From assembly GCA_017792445.1 (NCBI GenBank), contig CP051232.1, positions 3,880,001 through 3,944,000 of the forward strand: a stretch of 64,000 nt of DNA, given 5' to 3'. This DNA is from Maritimibacter sp. (lineage in GTDB: Bacteria > Pseudomonadota > Alphaproteobacteria > Rhodobacterales > Rhodobacteraceae). Each line of letters begins with the position of its first letter. Position 1 is the first letter of the stretch. The notes beneath the pieces were generated by a model. It was not told where the DNA came from. It ran no database searches and saw only the letters and a list, made by a program, of their open reading frames with translations. Position numbers and translations under genes: made by a program. Shown in pieces: positions 27,478 to 36,157 of the stretch.

Positions 27478-28283
27478 CCTACCAGCCCGAGCCGATCCTT
27501 CAGTCCCGCCTGTCCTATGCGCCGTGGCTTAGCCCGCAGGGGCACCGGCTTCCCGGCACCGACCGCTGCCCGCCCGAGCTGTGGCTTTGGGCGGACGAGG
27601 CCCTGGCGCCGCAAATGGCGCTGCGCGACCGGTTGCTGCGGGAGTGTCCGCAAGATGTGGTCGCGATGCTGCCGGAAGCCGAAGACGCGGCGGGCGAATT
27701 GCTGGACGAGGTGGTTGGCTGGCTGCGCGACCGGCCCGGCTATGTCGTGGGCAGGGATACGGTGACGCGGCCCGACGGGGTGTTGGTCGAGATCGACCAC
27801 GATCAGCCGATGCACGCGGTGGCGCGGATGGTGCAGTCGGACCTCTGTATCCTGCAAAAACAGGGTGACGAGCATGTGCTGACCGCCGCCGCGCTGTGTT
27901 TTCCGGCGCACTGGAGCCTGCACGAGAAGCTGGGGCAGCCGATGGTGCTGATTCACCAGCGGATCGAACCCTATGACGAGACGGTCGCGCGCCGGGTGCA
28001 GCGGCTGTTCGACGGCTTGCGGGTCGAGGCGCCTCTGGTGCGCTCCAACTGTCTGCCGGATACCAATTTCGAGCTGTTCCAGTCAGGGCGGAAACCGTCC
28101 GGTTTCCAACGAAAGGGCGACGGCGCCCGTTTTGTCCGGCTGGAGCGTCAGACGCTTCGCCGCATCCCCGTTTCGGGCGCCGTCGTTTTCGCCATCCACA
28201 CCACAATGGTGCGCCCGGATGAGCTCGACCCGTCGGAACGGGCCGATATGGACCGCCATCTGGCGGCCCGGCAAGCGTCCTAA
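27474..28283 (+). CDS. DUF3445 protein, heme-dependent oxidative N-demethylase family
   Basis: The 269-aa product matches DUF3445, which contains the alpha subunit-like part of dimethylamine monooxygenase and the heme-dependent oxidative N-demethylases. Visible family elements are the N-terminal PGTDRCPPELWLWAD, VEIDHDQPMHAVARMVQSDLCIL, AALCFPAHWSLHEKLGQPMVLIHQ and VRSNCLPDTNFELFQ. Members are cytoplasmic and bind heme through a PAS-like fold. The start at 27474 overlaps the end of the methyltransferase gene. The specific amine substrate is unknown; no dimethylamine-pathway genes are nearby. Confidence 0.85.
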   Translation: MTYQPEPILQSRLSYAPWLSPQGHRLPGTDRCPPELWLWADEALAPQMALRDRLLRECPQDVVAMLPEAEDAAGELLDEVVGWLRDRPGYVVGRDTVTRPDGVLVEIDHDQPMHAVARMVQSDLCILQKQGDEHVLTAAALCFPAHWSLHEKLGQPMVLIHQRIEPYDETVARRVQRLFDGLRVEAPLVRSNCLPDTNFELFQSGRKPSGFQRKGDGARFVRLERQTLRRIPVSGAVVFAIHTTMVRPDELDPSERADMDRHLAARQAS

Positions 28284-29095
28284 GTGATCGCCTGAAGAAT
28301 AAGGGGCATCGTGCAGATGCCCGCAGCCGCGGTCGAGCACGCCATGGTCGCGCCGCGCATCATGTTCTGCCCGTTGCGTTTCGCCATTTCGATCGCGGCG
28401 AGGGCCGGGGGCGCGATGCGCTCGATCTCGGCGCTCATGCGGTCCAGCACGGACACCCGTTCAGAGGTGCGGTGTGCGCCCTGCACGATCTGGGTCTGGA
28501 TATAGGTCATCGCGCGGGCTTCGATGCCGTGCTTCTCGTCCACGCGCTGCTCGGCGGCGCGGATCGCGTCGATGCCATCGTCCAGGGTGGGAAGCTGCGC
28601 GACGCCGAACAGGCCGGCCCTCTTGAATTCCTCGCCTGCGTAAAGGGTGTCGTCCTCGCACCAGAAGACCAGCGCGGCATCCTCGGCCTCGTTCAGGTAC
28701 TCGGTGACCTGCCAGCACAGCGCTTCCTTGGTCTCGTCACGGGCGTCGCATTGCGGCAGGTCCTGTCCGGGACGCTCTGCCACCAGCACGGTGATCGAGT
28801 GGGTGTGCGAGGTGAGGCGGGCGAGGATCTGGGTTTCCTGCAGCATCGCCGCCGGCGGGCGCGCCGCGTCGAGGAAGTGCGAAACTTCCAGCGGGCGGTC
28901 GCAGGCGGCCAGCAGAACCTGAATTTCGCCGCAGTCAAACAGAAGATAGGAGGGGTCGCGCGTGTCGATCCGTTTCGAAGGCAGGTCATGCGCTTCGAAG
29001 ATTGTCGTCAGGTCCTCGACAAGCCGGGTCGCGTCATTGGTGACGGGGGCCCCGAACAGCAGGCTGGATTCGAATGTGACAGGTTTCGCGTCCAT
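28280..29095 (-). CDS. Unknown protein A of divergent paralogue pair
   Basis: From the ATG at 29095 (behind AGGAAAC) the product is 271 aa; the frame stays open to 29188. It is soluble except for a small/hydrophobic C-terminus (ATMACSTAAAGICTMPLIL). The core has CDRPLEVSHFLDAARPP, HSITVLVAERP and CWQVTEYLNEAEDAALVFW, which align with the protein encoded divergently at 29439-30335. The pattern is loosely like DUF4261 domains, but this is tentative. The last 80 residues are predicted helical (SERVSVLDRMSAEIERIAPP). No signal peptide is seen. Function unknown. Confidence 0.75.
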   Translation of the reverse strand: MDAKPVTFESSLLFGAPVTNDATRLVEDLTTIFEAHDLPSKRIDTRDPSYLLFDCGEIQVLLAACDRPLEVSHFLDAARPPAAMLQETQILARLTSHTHSITVLVAERPGQDLPQCDARDETKEALCWQVTEYLNEAEDAALVFWCEDDTLYAGEEFKRAGLFGVAQLPTLDDGIDAIRAAEQRVDEKHGIEARAMTYIQTQIVQGAHRTSERVSVLDRMSAEIERIAPPALAAIEMAKRNGQNMMRGATMACSTAAAGICTMPLILQAIT

Positions 29096-29438
29096 CGTGA
29101 GTTTCCTTTGACGTCCTATCCAAAAGTATAGGTTGGGAAATGTGCCCAGATTGCGGCAGCAGATTGGTTGCAGCGTGAAATTCCGCACAATCTGGAGTTG
29201 AAAAAACCCTTCAGATCACTGATTTCGTTCGGTATGCGGAAGACAGGCCCCGAGTCGGTCCATCGGACGCTCCAAGCCGAAACGAACGGGATAAAGCAGT
29301 ATTTGGCAGTCCCGAAACGGATTCTCTGAGCACGTTAACCTTTGATCGCAAAACAAAGCCACGTTCTTCGCCCCATTAATTCCACACTTGTTGAGTATCA
29401 GTGAACAACGGACCCGATTTGGGGGGACTGAGAGCAAA
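29096..29438. other. Divergent intergenic region between paralogues A and B
   Basis: The 343-bp gap is markedly richer in A+T than its surroundings and carries no ORF with a plausible start. It must contain both divergent promoters. I see AT-rich blocks (around 29195-29225 and 29340-29400, with GTTAACC at 29333-29339) but no confident promoter pair or dyad. Confidence 0.45.
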
Positions 29439-30335
29439 ATGAGAAAGACGCACACAGAAGCCCGCATCATGTACAAGGGAAAGGAAAATGTCCTTGCCCG
29501 TGTCGATCATGTTGCGCTCGCCGCGCTCGAGCGTCGCTTGGGAATCACCGTCGAGGAAATGGCCGAGGTCGAGGACAGCCAGCTTGTCATGACCGCGCCC
29601 GATCTGCGCGCCTACATCTCATTCTCGCCACGCCCCTTCGCGCTTAACCGGTTCCGTGGCGTGACCCGCCCGCCCGAGGACGAGGCCAAGCGGCGCGAGG
29701 TGCTGCGGCGTCTGGCGACGCATGAAAGCATTCTCAGCGTGGTGATCGTCGACCGGAAGGGCCGCGAGCCCGCGGCGGCCGGGCTGAAGATGCGGCTGAC
29801 TTGGGAAATCGTGGACTACATCCTGTCGCTCGCCCCGGCGGACCTTGTCCTGTGTCCGGGTCTCGACCGGCTGATGACCGGCGAAGAGGCGGTGGGCTGG
29901 CTGAACGACATCGGCGACCGCGTGCCACAGTTCAATCTCGGCGGTGACAGCGAACGCCAGTGGCGCAAGGAAATCTTCCTGCACGATCCGGAACTCTCGG
30001 CACAGGCGTCGGCCTGGCTGCGTCACGAGGACGAGGAGAACGAGGAAGAGGAAGAGATCATCGGCGCCGCCCTGCGCGCCTTCCTCGATGACGATCCGGC
30101 GCCGGGACGCCATCACCTGTGCGACACGCCCGCCGGGCGGTCCGCGCTGTACGTGATGAGCCTGACGATCGGTCTGTTCGCGCTGCCCCTGGGCGCGGCG
30201 GCGTTGTCCTACAACGCCTTGTCGGGCGGCAGCGTGCGGATGACGGCCTACGCGATGGCGGCGACGGGACTGGGATCGGCGCTGGAAACGGCGCAGGTCT
30301 CGCAGACGCTGGCGACCTTCACCGGGTTCTTCTAA
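29439..30335 (+). CDS. Unknown protein B of divergent paralogue pair, C-terminal membrane segments
   Basis: I use the ATG at 29439 (MRKTHTEAR, 298 aa); an upstream TTG pair at 29388 and an internal ATG at 29469 are alternatives, and none has a strong ribosome site. The core has SPRPFALNRFRGVTRPP, LATHESILSVVIVDRK and TWEIVDYILSLAPADLVL then RLMTGEEA, aligning with protein A. A run of acidic residues (HEDEENEEEEE) follows, then two hydrophobic segments at the C-terminus (YVMSLTIGLFALPLGAAAL and MTAYAMAATGLGSAL). The protein is thus probably membrane-tethered by its tail. Function unknown; it is convergent with xerD. Confidence 0.75.
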   Translation: MRKTHTEARIMYKGKENVLARVDHVALAALERRLGITVEEMAEVEDSQLVMTAPDLRAYISFSPRPFALNRFRGVTRPPEDEAKRREVLRRLATHESILSVVIVDRKGREPAAAGLKMRLTWEIVDYILSLAPADLVLCPGLDRLMTGEEAVGWLNDIGDRVPQFNLGGDSERQWRKEIFLHDPELSAQASAWLRHEDEENEEEEEIIGAALRAFLDDDPAPGRHHLCDTPAGRSALYVMSLTIGLFALPLGAAALSYNALSGGSVRMTAYAMAATGLGSALETAQVSQTLATFTGFF

Positions 30336-30341
30336 GCCCGG

Positions 30342-31268
30342 TCAGCCGTCCCGCGCCAGCGGGTGATGGTCCAGCACCAGCTCTTTCAGCCGTTCGTCCA
30401 GCACGTGCGTGTAAATCTCGGTCGTGGACACGTCTGCGTGGCCCAGAAGCGTCTGGATCGACACCAGATCGGCCCCGTTCGCCAGCAGATGCGTCGCGAA
30501 GGCGTGGCGCAGCGTGTGGGGCGTGACCTTGTCGGGCGACACGCCGCCCGCAACCGCCAGTTCCTTGATCAGCATGTAGAATCTGTGCCGCGTCAGGTGG
30601 CCGGACTTGCCGCGCGACGGGAACAGGAACCCCGAGGCCGAGCCGCCCTTCAGGCGTGCCTCTTCCTCCTGTTCGTCGCGCTGGCCCAGCCATGCCCGCA
30701 GCGCGTCGCGGGCGGGCGGCGACAGCGGCACCATGCGTTCTTTGCCGCCCTTGCCCTTCACCAGCAGCATTCGCGGATCGCCGCGCGCCGCCGAGACGGG
30801 CAGGGTGACCAGTTCCGACACCCGCATCCCGGTCGCGTAGAGCAGTTCCAGCAGGCAGGTGTTGCGCAGACGGTCCGATTTCGACCGTCCATGTTCCTGC
30901 GCCGCGCCAAGCAGCGCGTCGATCTCGGGCACCGACAGCGTCTTGGGCAGCTTCGCGTCGCGGCCCGGACCCTTGATCTGGATCGCCGGGTTCTCGGTGC
31001 GCCAGCCTTCCTCGAAGGCGAAGCGGTACAACTGGCGGATCGCCGACAGCCGCCGGGCGCGGGTCGATCGCGCCAGACCCTGCGCGTCGCAGAACACGAG
31101 GTAATCCTCGATATCGGCGCGGGAGGCGGTGGAATAGTCCAACTCGCGCGTCTCAAGCCAGCCGCCGAAGTTTTTCAGGTCGCGGGCATAGGCCAGCTGG
31201 GTGTTGGTGGCCGCATCCAGTTCAGCGGCCTGCGCCTCGAGAAAGGTCTGGACCCAGTACCGCGTCAT
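30342..31268 (-). CDS. xerD: Tyrosine recombinase XerD
   Basis: The 308-aa protein has an N-terminal core-binding domain (1-95) and the catalytic domain with the R-H-R-H-Y set: ATGMRVSELV, HTLRHAFATHL (His-x-x-Arg), LGHADVSTTEIYTH (His, then nucleophile Tyr). XerD with XerC resolves chromosome dimers at dif. Position between envelope genes and divergent from aroK is the usual Rhodobacterales arrangement, and no phage or integron genes flank it, so I call the chromosomal XerD rather than an element integrase. Its start overlaps the stop of the upstream gene (31265-31268). Confidence 0.93.
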   Translation of the reverse strand: MTRYWVQTFLEAQAAELDAATNTQLAYARDLKNFGGWLETRELDYSTASRADIEDYLVFCDAQGLARSTRARRLSAIRQLYRFAFEEGWRTENPAIQIKGPGRDAKLPKTLSVPEIDALLGAAQEHGRSKSDRLRNTCLLELLYATGMRVSELVTLPVSAARGDPRMLLVKGKGGKERMVPLSPPARDALRAWLGQRDEQEEEARLKGGSASGFLFPSRGKSGHLTRHRFYMLIKELAVAGGVSPDKVTPHTLRHAFATHLLANGADLVSIQTLLGHADVSTTEIYTHVLDERLKELVLDHHPLARDG

Positions 31269-32821
31269 GCTTCCTCGACAAGGATCATCGTCTGCAACGC
31301 AAAGCGGCGGGCGGTGTCCTCCAGCCCCACGGCCCGGAACAGGGCGATGGCTTCAGACAGCTTCTCGAGATCGCCGGCGGCGCCGTCGGCGGCCATGCGG
31401 ATCGCGCGCAGGATCGCCTCGCCAAGATTGCCGCGCTGCACCAGCGGCACCAGCCGTTCGGGCGGCTGCGTCGCGCGGAAGCCATCGGCGATGGCCGCGG
31501 CGGTGGCATCGGGCGGCGCAACAACCGACAGGTCTCCGCGCGCGACGGCCTTCAGGAACTGCTCGCGCGGGTCCTGCGTCTGCCGGGCCTGCGCGACTGC
31601 CTCGTAGCCATCGGACAGAAGCCCCATCTCGAAGGCGATATGGCCGGCCTGACCTTCAAGCTCGTGCTCCGCCAGCGCGTCGGCGTAGATCCGGGCGAAG
31701 ACCGGACGCAGCGCGGCGTCCTCCAGCGTGGTCCACATCGCGACCAGCGCCTCGCCGACGCCCTCGCCGGTTTCGCTATCCAATGCGGCGTCCAGCTTCT
31801 GCACGGCGGCCACGCGGTCCCAGACACCGCCCGAGGCGGCGGGCTTGCGCTCGGTATAAAGGCCAAGCAGGTGGTTCACGTCGATGGCACCCGAGCGGGC
31901 AAGGCGCTCGGCGGCCTCAAGCTGCGATTTCCAGCCGCTGGCCAGTTGCAGGTCGGCGCGGGCGAAGGGCAGGGGCAGGATATTGGTCGGGATCGGCTCG
32001 CCCACCGCTTCGTACAGGCGGTAGACCAGCGGGGTCGGACGAGCAGGCGGCGCAAGCTCTGGGGCGTCGGCGAAGGTCTCGGGGTCAAGGTAGCGGGCGA
32101 GGATCGCGTCCTCGGCCCCCGTCAGTTCCCCCAGCGCGCGCCCGGTCGCCAGCGTCACTGCGGCCGCCTGCCAGTCGCCGTTGCGGGCCAGGCAGAACAC
32201 CGACGCCGCCAGCGAGGGCGACAGGTCCGGTGCATTGGCCATCAACTGACAGGCCGCGTCCTCGGTGCCGATCAGCAGGCTGGCGTCGAAATAGCGGGAA
32301 AACGTCTCGGGGTCGGTCGGACCGGCGCGTTCCAGAAGCGCCAGCGCCTGTTCCACCGCACCGATCGAGATCAGCGTGTCCACGCGGGCAAGGAACAGCG
32401 CGTTCGACGGATCGCTGTCGGCGGGCGGGTCGAGTTCCGCCAGCAGCAGCCGCAACAGCAGTTCCTGAAGCGCGGGCAACTGGCCGCCCTGCAATGCCTC
32501 GAACCTGGCGGCGAGGTCGGCAGAGGCGCTGTTGCCCCACAAATCGCGCGGCAGGCCGGTGACGGAAACCGGCAACAGCCCGACGGCATCGGTTTTGACC
32601 GCGCCCAGCGGCGTGACCGAGATCGCCTCGACCCCCGCGTTGTCGGTGGTCGACGGTTCGGGCGGCAGATCCAGACGGGACGAATCGTCAAGGCTGTCGG
32701 ACAGCCAGTCGATCGCAGACATCGGCCCGCCTCCGGGCGCGGTCTGGGCCGTGGCCGGGCTTCCGGCGGCCAACATCAGCACCAGCCCGAGGGCCGTTGC
32801 GGTCGAAGTGCTATGCCCCAT
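31265..32821 (-). CDS. Secreted helical-repeat protein of unknown function
   Basis: The 518-aa product has an N-terminal signal peptide (cleavage after SPATAQ, about residue 26). A low-complexity linker follows, then a long alpha-helical body rich in Ala and Leu with hairpin-like repeats (for example DTLISIGAVEQALALLERAG), suggesting TPR/SEL1-type solenoid. It lies between a 44-aa membrane peptide gene and xerD, overlapping both (11 bp and 4 bp). This cluster recurs next to aroK in related genomes as I recall. No enzymatic motif is visible. Confidence 0.72.
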   Translation of the reverse strand: MGHSTSTATALGLVLMLAAGSPATAQTAPGGGPMSAIDWLSDSLDDSSRLDLPPEPSTTDNAGVEAISVTPLGAVKTDAVGLLPVSVTGLPRDLWGNSASADLAARFEALQGGQLPALQELLLRLLLAELDPPADSDPSNALFLARVDTLISIGAVEQALALLERAGPTDPETFSRYFDASLLIGTEDAACQLMANAPDLSPSLAASVFCLARNGDWQAAAVTLATGRALGELTGAEDAILARYLDPETFADAPELAPPARPTPLVYRLYEAVGEPIPTNILPLPFARADLQLASGWKSQLEAAERLARSGAIDVNHLLGLYTERKPAASGGVWDRVAAVQKLDAALDSETGEGVGEALVAMWTTLEDAALRPVFARIYADALAEHELEGQAGHIAFEMGLLSDGYEAVAQARQTQDPREQFLKAVARGDLSVVAPPDATAAAIADGFRATQPPERLVPLVQRGNLGEAILRAIRMAADGAAGDLEKLSEAIALFRAVGLEDTARRFALQTMILVEEA

Positions 32822-32945
32822 CCAGAATCACCGGCTGACTTATGTCCTCCTGCGTCGGGCTCATGTCGCCGAGATAGGCATACCCCGCCAGTCCGATCGC
32901 ACCCAGCACCACGAGGATCAGGATGAGTTTGAACAGTGTCTTCAT
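32811..32945 (-). CDS. 44-aa single-helix membrane peptide
   Basis: ATG at 32945 opens a short frame with one hydrophobic helix (LFKLILILVVLGAIGLAGYAY) followed by an acidic tail (MSPTQEDISQPVILDGA). The upstream region carries GGCAGAGACCCC with a moderate ribosome site. The stop overlaps the start of the downstream secreted-protein gene by 11 bp, which supports co-translation. It is the first gene of the xerD transcript and divergent from aroK. Confidence 0.65.
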   Translation of the reverse strand: MKTLFKLILILVVLGAIGLAGYAYLGDMSPTQEDISQPVILDGA

Positions 32946-33053
32946 GGGGTCTCTGCCTTGTTTCGCCGTTCTCGGTCGCGGCCGCGCCGGATTTATATAT
33001 GGCATTTCCCGGCATGACACGCCATTCAGTCCTGCGAAACGTGATTTGGGCAG

Positions 33054-33614
33054 GTGTGTGCCGTTTTGAAGTATCGGCTGAAGAAGACCGTCGTGCTGGT
33101 GGGGATGATGGGATCGGGGAAAACCGCTGTTGGACAGGCGCTGGCGCGCCTTCTGGGGGTGCCGTTTCTTGATTCCGACAACGAGATCACCGTCGCCGCG
33201 AACCTTACGATTCCCGAAATCTTCGAACGCTACGGCGAGCCGTTCTTCCGGCAGAAGGAAAGTCAGGTCATCTCGCGCCTTCTGGAAGGCGGCCCGGCGA
33301 TCCTGTCGACCGGCGGCGGGGCGTATCTGTCCGGCGACAACCGCGAAATGATCTCGGCCCGTGGCGTGGCGGTCTGGCTGCGCGCGGACCTCGACCTTTT
33401 GTGGAACCGGGTGCGCCACAAGAACACGCGGCCCTTGCTGCGCACCGCCGATCCCTACCGGACGCTGGCCGACCTGTGCGAGCGGCGGCAGCCCTATTAC
33501 TCGAAGGCCGACCTCGTGGCCGACGCACGGGCGGATTACGCGATCGAAGAAATGGCGCAGAAGGTGGCCGAGGTGCTGGCCTCGCGCCCGGACGTGCTGG
33601 AGGTGAAGGAATGA
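33054..33614 (+). CDS. aroK: Shikimate kinase
   Basis: The 186-aa product has the P-loop GMMGSGKTAVGQ (about residues 17-28), DSDNEITVAANLTIPEIFERYGE (shikimate site) and STGGGAYLSGDNR, plus the LID region VRHKNTRPLLRTADP. It phosphorylates shikimate in the aromatic amino acid pathway. The GTG at 33054 is used; a TTG at 33066 (MKYRLKK) is an alternative. Its stop overlaps the aroB start (ATGA), as in most alphaproteobacteria. Confidence 0.95.
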   Translation: MCAVLKYRLKKTVVLVGMMGSGKTAVGQALARLLGVPFLDSDNEITVAANLTIPEIFERYGEPFFRQKESQVISRLLEGGPAILSTGGGAYLSGDNREMISARGVAVWLRADLDLLWNRVRHKNTRPLLRTADPYRTLADLCERRQPYYSKADLVADARADYAIEEMAQKVAEVLASRPDVLEVKE

Positions 33615-34723
33615 CCGAGACGGTTCGGGTGGAACTGGGCGACCGCTCTTATGACGTGCGGATTGGCGAGGGGCTGATTGCCGGTGCGGCGGCCGAGATC
33701 GCGCCGCTGCTTGCGCGGCCCCGCGTCGCCATCGTGACGGATGAAACGGTGGCGCGTCTGCACCTTGGGCCGTTGCAAGAGGCGCTGAAGGCCGGCGGCA
33801 TCGACAGCGTGGCGCTTGAGCTTCCGGCGGGCGAGGCGACAAAGGGCTGGCCGCAGTTCACCCGCACCGTCGAGTGGCTGCTGGAGCAGAAGGTCGAACG
33901 CCGCGACATCGTGGTCGCCCTTGGGGGCGGCGTGATCGGCGACCTTGCGGGCTTCGCGGCGGCGGTGCTGCGGCGGGGCGTGCGCTTTGTGCAGATCCCG
34001 ACATCGCTTCTGGCGCAGGTCGACAGCTCGGTTGGCGGAAAGACCGGGATCAACGCGCCGCAGGGCAAGAACCTGATCGGCGCATTCCACCAGCCCGCGC
34101 TGGTGCTGGCCGACATCGGGGTGCTGGGCACGCTGACGCCGCGCGACTTCCTTGCGGGCTACGGCGAGGTGGTGAAGTACGGGATGCTTGGGGACGCCGC
34201 GTTCTTCGACTGGCTGGAGTCCAACGGCCCGGCGCTGGCCGCCGGGGACGTGGCGCTGCGGACGAAGGCGGTGCGGCGCTCGGTCGAGATGAAGGCCGAG
34301 ATCGTCGCGCGCGACGAGACCGAACAGGGCGACCGGGCGCTTTTGAACCTCGGTCACACGTTTTGTCATGCGCTGGAGTCCGCGACGGGCTATTCCGACC
34401 GGCTGTTGCACGGCGAGGGCGTCGCGATCGGATGCGCGCTGGCCTTCGAGACCTCGGCCCGCATGGGGCTATGCTCGCAGGAGACGCCCAGCCGGGTGCG
34501 GGCGCATCTGCGGGACATGGGCATGAAGGTGGATCTGGCCGACATTCCCGGCGATCTGCCGGATGCCGACGGGCTTCTGGACCTGATGGGGCAGGACAAG
34601 AAGGTGGTCGACGGCCGCCTCCGCTTCATCCTTGCGCGCGCCATCGGAGAGGCCTTCGTGACCTCGGACGTCGACCGCGACCTTGTCAAAGGCGTGCTGG
34701 CCGAGGCGCTGGCCGCCCGCTGA
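33611..34723 (+). CDS. aroB: 3-dehydroquinate synthase
   Basis: From the ATG at 33611 the product is 370 aa. It has the NAD-binding loop VALGGGVIGDLAGFAAA, PTSLLAQVDSSVGGKTGIN, and the metal-site motifs EVVKYG and LNLGHTFCHALE. The enzyme cyclises DAHP to 3-dehydroquinate, the second step of the shikimate pathway. It overlaps aroK by 4 bp, and the frame open upstream to 33401 is antisense-like noise within aroK. The gene is convergent with DoxX. Confidence 0.96.
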   Translation: MTETVRVELGDRSYDVRIGEGLIAGAAAEIAPLLARPRVAIVTDETVARLHLGPLQEALKAGGIDSVALELPAGEATKGWPQFTRTVEWLLEQKVERRDIVVALGGGVIGDLAGFAAAVLRRGVRFVQIPTSLLAQVDSSVGGKTGINAPQGKNLIGAFHQPALVLADIGVLGTLTPRDFLAGYGEVVKYGMLGDAAFFDWLESNGPALAAGDVALRTKAVRRSVEMKAEIVARDETEQGDRALLNLGHTFCHALESATGYSDRLLHGEGVAIGCALAFETSARMGLCSQETPSRVRAHLRDMGMKVDLADIPGDLPDADGLLDLMGQDKKVVDGRLRFILARAIGEAFVTSDVDRDLVKGVLAEALAAR

Positions 34724-34742
34724 GGGCGACCAGCCGGTCGGA

Positions 34743-35147
34743 TCAGGCGGTAACCGCGCTGCGCTGCTTCATCGAGGCGTCGAGGCTCCATGCGCCGGCG
34801 CCCGCAAAGACGAAGTACAGGAACGCGAAGCAGTACATGATCGCCAGTTCGCCGCCGTTCAGGATCGGCATGAAACCGGCGGGCGCGTGAAAGCCCCAGT
34901 AGGCATAGGCCATCATGCCCGACAGGATGAAGGCCACCGGCCGGGTGAACAGGCCGAGGATGATCAGGATCCCGCCGACAAGTTCGAGAAGGCCGCCGAC
35001 GCCCATCAGGCTGGCAAGCGGCGGCTGGCCCATTTCGCTGGCGGGGAAACCAAGGATTTTCTGGGTGCCGTGCTGGAGGAAAAGCAGGCCGGTGATGATG
35101 CGGAAGATGGACAGGACGCGGGGCGCCTGTGCGTTCAGGGTGTTCAT
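34743..35147 (-). CDS. DoxX-family membrane protein
   Basis: The 134-aa product has four hydrophobic helices with the DoxX motifs RIITGLLFLQHGTQKILGFP, LELVGGILIILGLFTRPVAFIL and AYAYWGFHAP. DoxX family members are inner-membrane proteins of poorly defined redox or respiratory function. It is a single gene with its promoter in the 130-bp gap upstream. Confidence 0.9.
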   Translation of the reverse strand: MNTLNAQAPRVLSIFRIITGLLFLQHGTQKILGFPASEMGQPPLASLMGVGGLLELVGGILIILGLFTRPVAFILSGMMAYAYWGFHAPAGFMPILNGGELAIMYCFAFLYFVFAGAGAWSLDASMKQRSAVTA

Positions 35148-35279
35148 GATGTCGTCTCTTCAGGTTGCTCGGTGCCGCATCGCGCGGCCTGCGGCAAACC
35201 TAGTGCAGTTCGTTTCGTGGAAATACGCACGTGACCGCGCAGTCGCCGTGCGCAGGCGATCAGAACCCCGGTCGCGCGG

Positions 35280-35897
35280 TCAACTGTCCAGCGCGATGGC
35301 GGTGAACAGCAGGACGAAGCCGATCTCGGTGTAAAGCGACAGCCCAGCCATCGCCGAGATCAGCGGATTGCCGGTCATGTCGGGCGTGGTCAGCACGATC
35401 AGGCAGATCCCGGCAGAGATGCCGAACACGGCAAGTGACAGTGACAACAGGCTGCGGCGCTGAACCACGGCCAGAACCGCAAGCGCGGCGAGGATCATGC
35501 CGAACGAGGTGACTGGCGACATCCTGTCGCCAACGCGGCTTTCGGTAGGGATCAGAAAACTCAGCCCGTCCGCATGTCCCCACAGGATCGCGGCATAGTT
35601 CGCGACGGCCAAGGCCAGTGTCGTCAGCGCAAGCGCATTGGAAACGACTTGGTCCCGCTGGCCTCCTGCGCGATGGATCATCAGCGCAAGTCCCAGCATC
35701 ACAAACGAGAATGCCGTCAGTGGAACCAGCGACGCGGCCTCGCGGGTCGGACGTACAAGCTGCCAAATGTCACCCAGCCACCCGAATGCATAGATCAGAC
35801 CCGCGCCGAGCGTCAGGCAGCCCGCCAAGGCCGGCGCTATCCAGCCGAACCGAACACTGTTTGCCTCGGATTCGTCGAGGGGGTCGTTCAATGGCAT
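35280..35897 (-). CDS. Six-helix membrane protein of unknown function
   Basis: From the ATG at 35897 (behind GGAGAC) the product is 205 aa; the frame is open to 35936 (GTG). The N-terminus is acidic (NDPLDESEA), followed by six hydrophobic segments: APALAGCLTLGAGLIYAFG, LVPLTAFSFVMLGLALM, ALALTTLALAVANYAAIL, TSFGMILAALAVLAVV, SLAVFGISAGICLIVL and a last one ending FTAIALDS. It looks like a detached membrane sensor domain (such as those N-terminal to diguanylate cyclases) but has no output domain. A TTATCA-N3-TGATAA palindrome lies 70 bp upstream. Confidence 0.7.
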   Translation of the reverse strand: MPLNDPLDESEANSVRFGWIAPALAGCLTLGAGLIYAFGWLGDIWQLVRPTREAASLVPLTAFSFVMLGLALMIHRAGGQRDQVVSNALALTTLALAVANYAAILWGHADGLSFLIPTESRVGDRMSPVTSFGMILAALAVLAVVQRRSLLSLSLAVFGISAGICLIVLTTPDMTGNPLISAMAGLSLYTEIGFVLLFTAIALDS

Positions 35898-35966
35898 TTG
35901 GGGGTCTCCGTGGCGCGACTTGTACACTAGCATCACTACGCGGCAAGAAAAGACCCAAGTTCAATG

Positions 35967-35981
35967 TTATCAATATGATAA
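35967..35981. promoter_or_regulatory. Palindromic site TTATCA-N3-TGATAA, second copy
   Basis: TTATCAATATGATAA is a perfect 15-bp dyad, 70 bp upstream of the ATG of the six-helix membrane protein (35897, minus strand). The arms are identical to the site at 8883-8897 while the 3-bp centre differs, which is what a protein-binding dyad would show. Confidence 0.5.
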
Positions 35982-36063
35982 TGGATGTTCATCACATTGA
36001 ATCTCCTAGCAAAAGGGAAATCGAATGCCCCTACATGATGGGCCGTAAATTTGCGCGCTTGCG

Positions 36064-36103
36064 CAAAGAAAATGGCCAGAGCGCGAACTGCGGTCTGGCC
36101 ATT
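36064..36103 (-). terminator. Intrinsic terminator of ssb
   Basis: On the minus strand, AATGGCCAGA and TCTGGCCATT form a perfect 10-bp stem (36071-36103, 13-nt loop) followed by TTCTTT. It is 55 bp past the ssb stop. A second hairpin (TTTGCGC-GCTT-GCGCAAA, 36051-36068) adjoins it. Confidence 0.8.
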
Positions 36104-36157
36104 CAACGTATCGTTTTGCGGGGGGCACCCGATGCGCTTCCGCGCGGTGGGCGTGTC

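Noticed and set aside
30342-31268. Integrase of a genomic island
   Set aside because: The chromosomal XerD context (convergent with a unique gene, divergent from aroK) and absence of att-like repeats or cargo argue against it.
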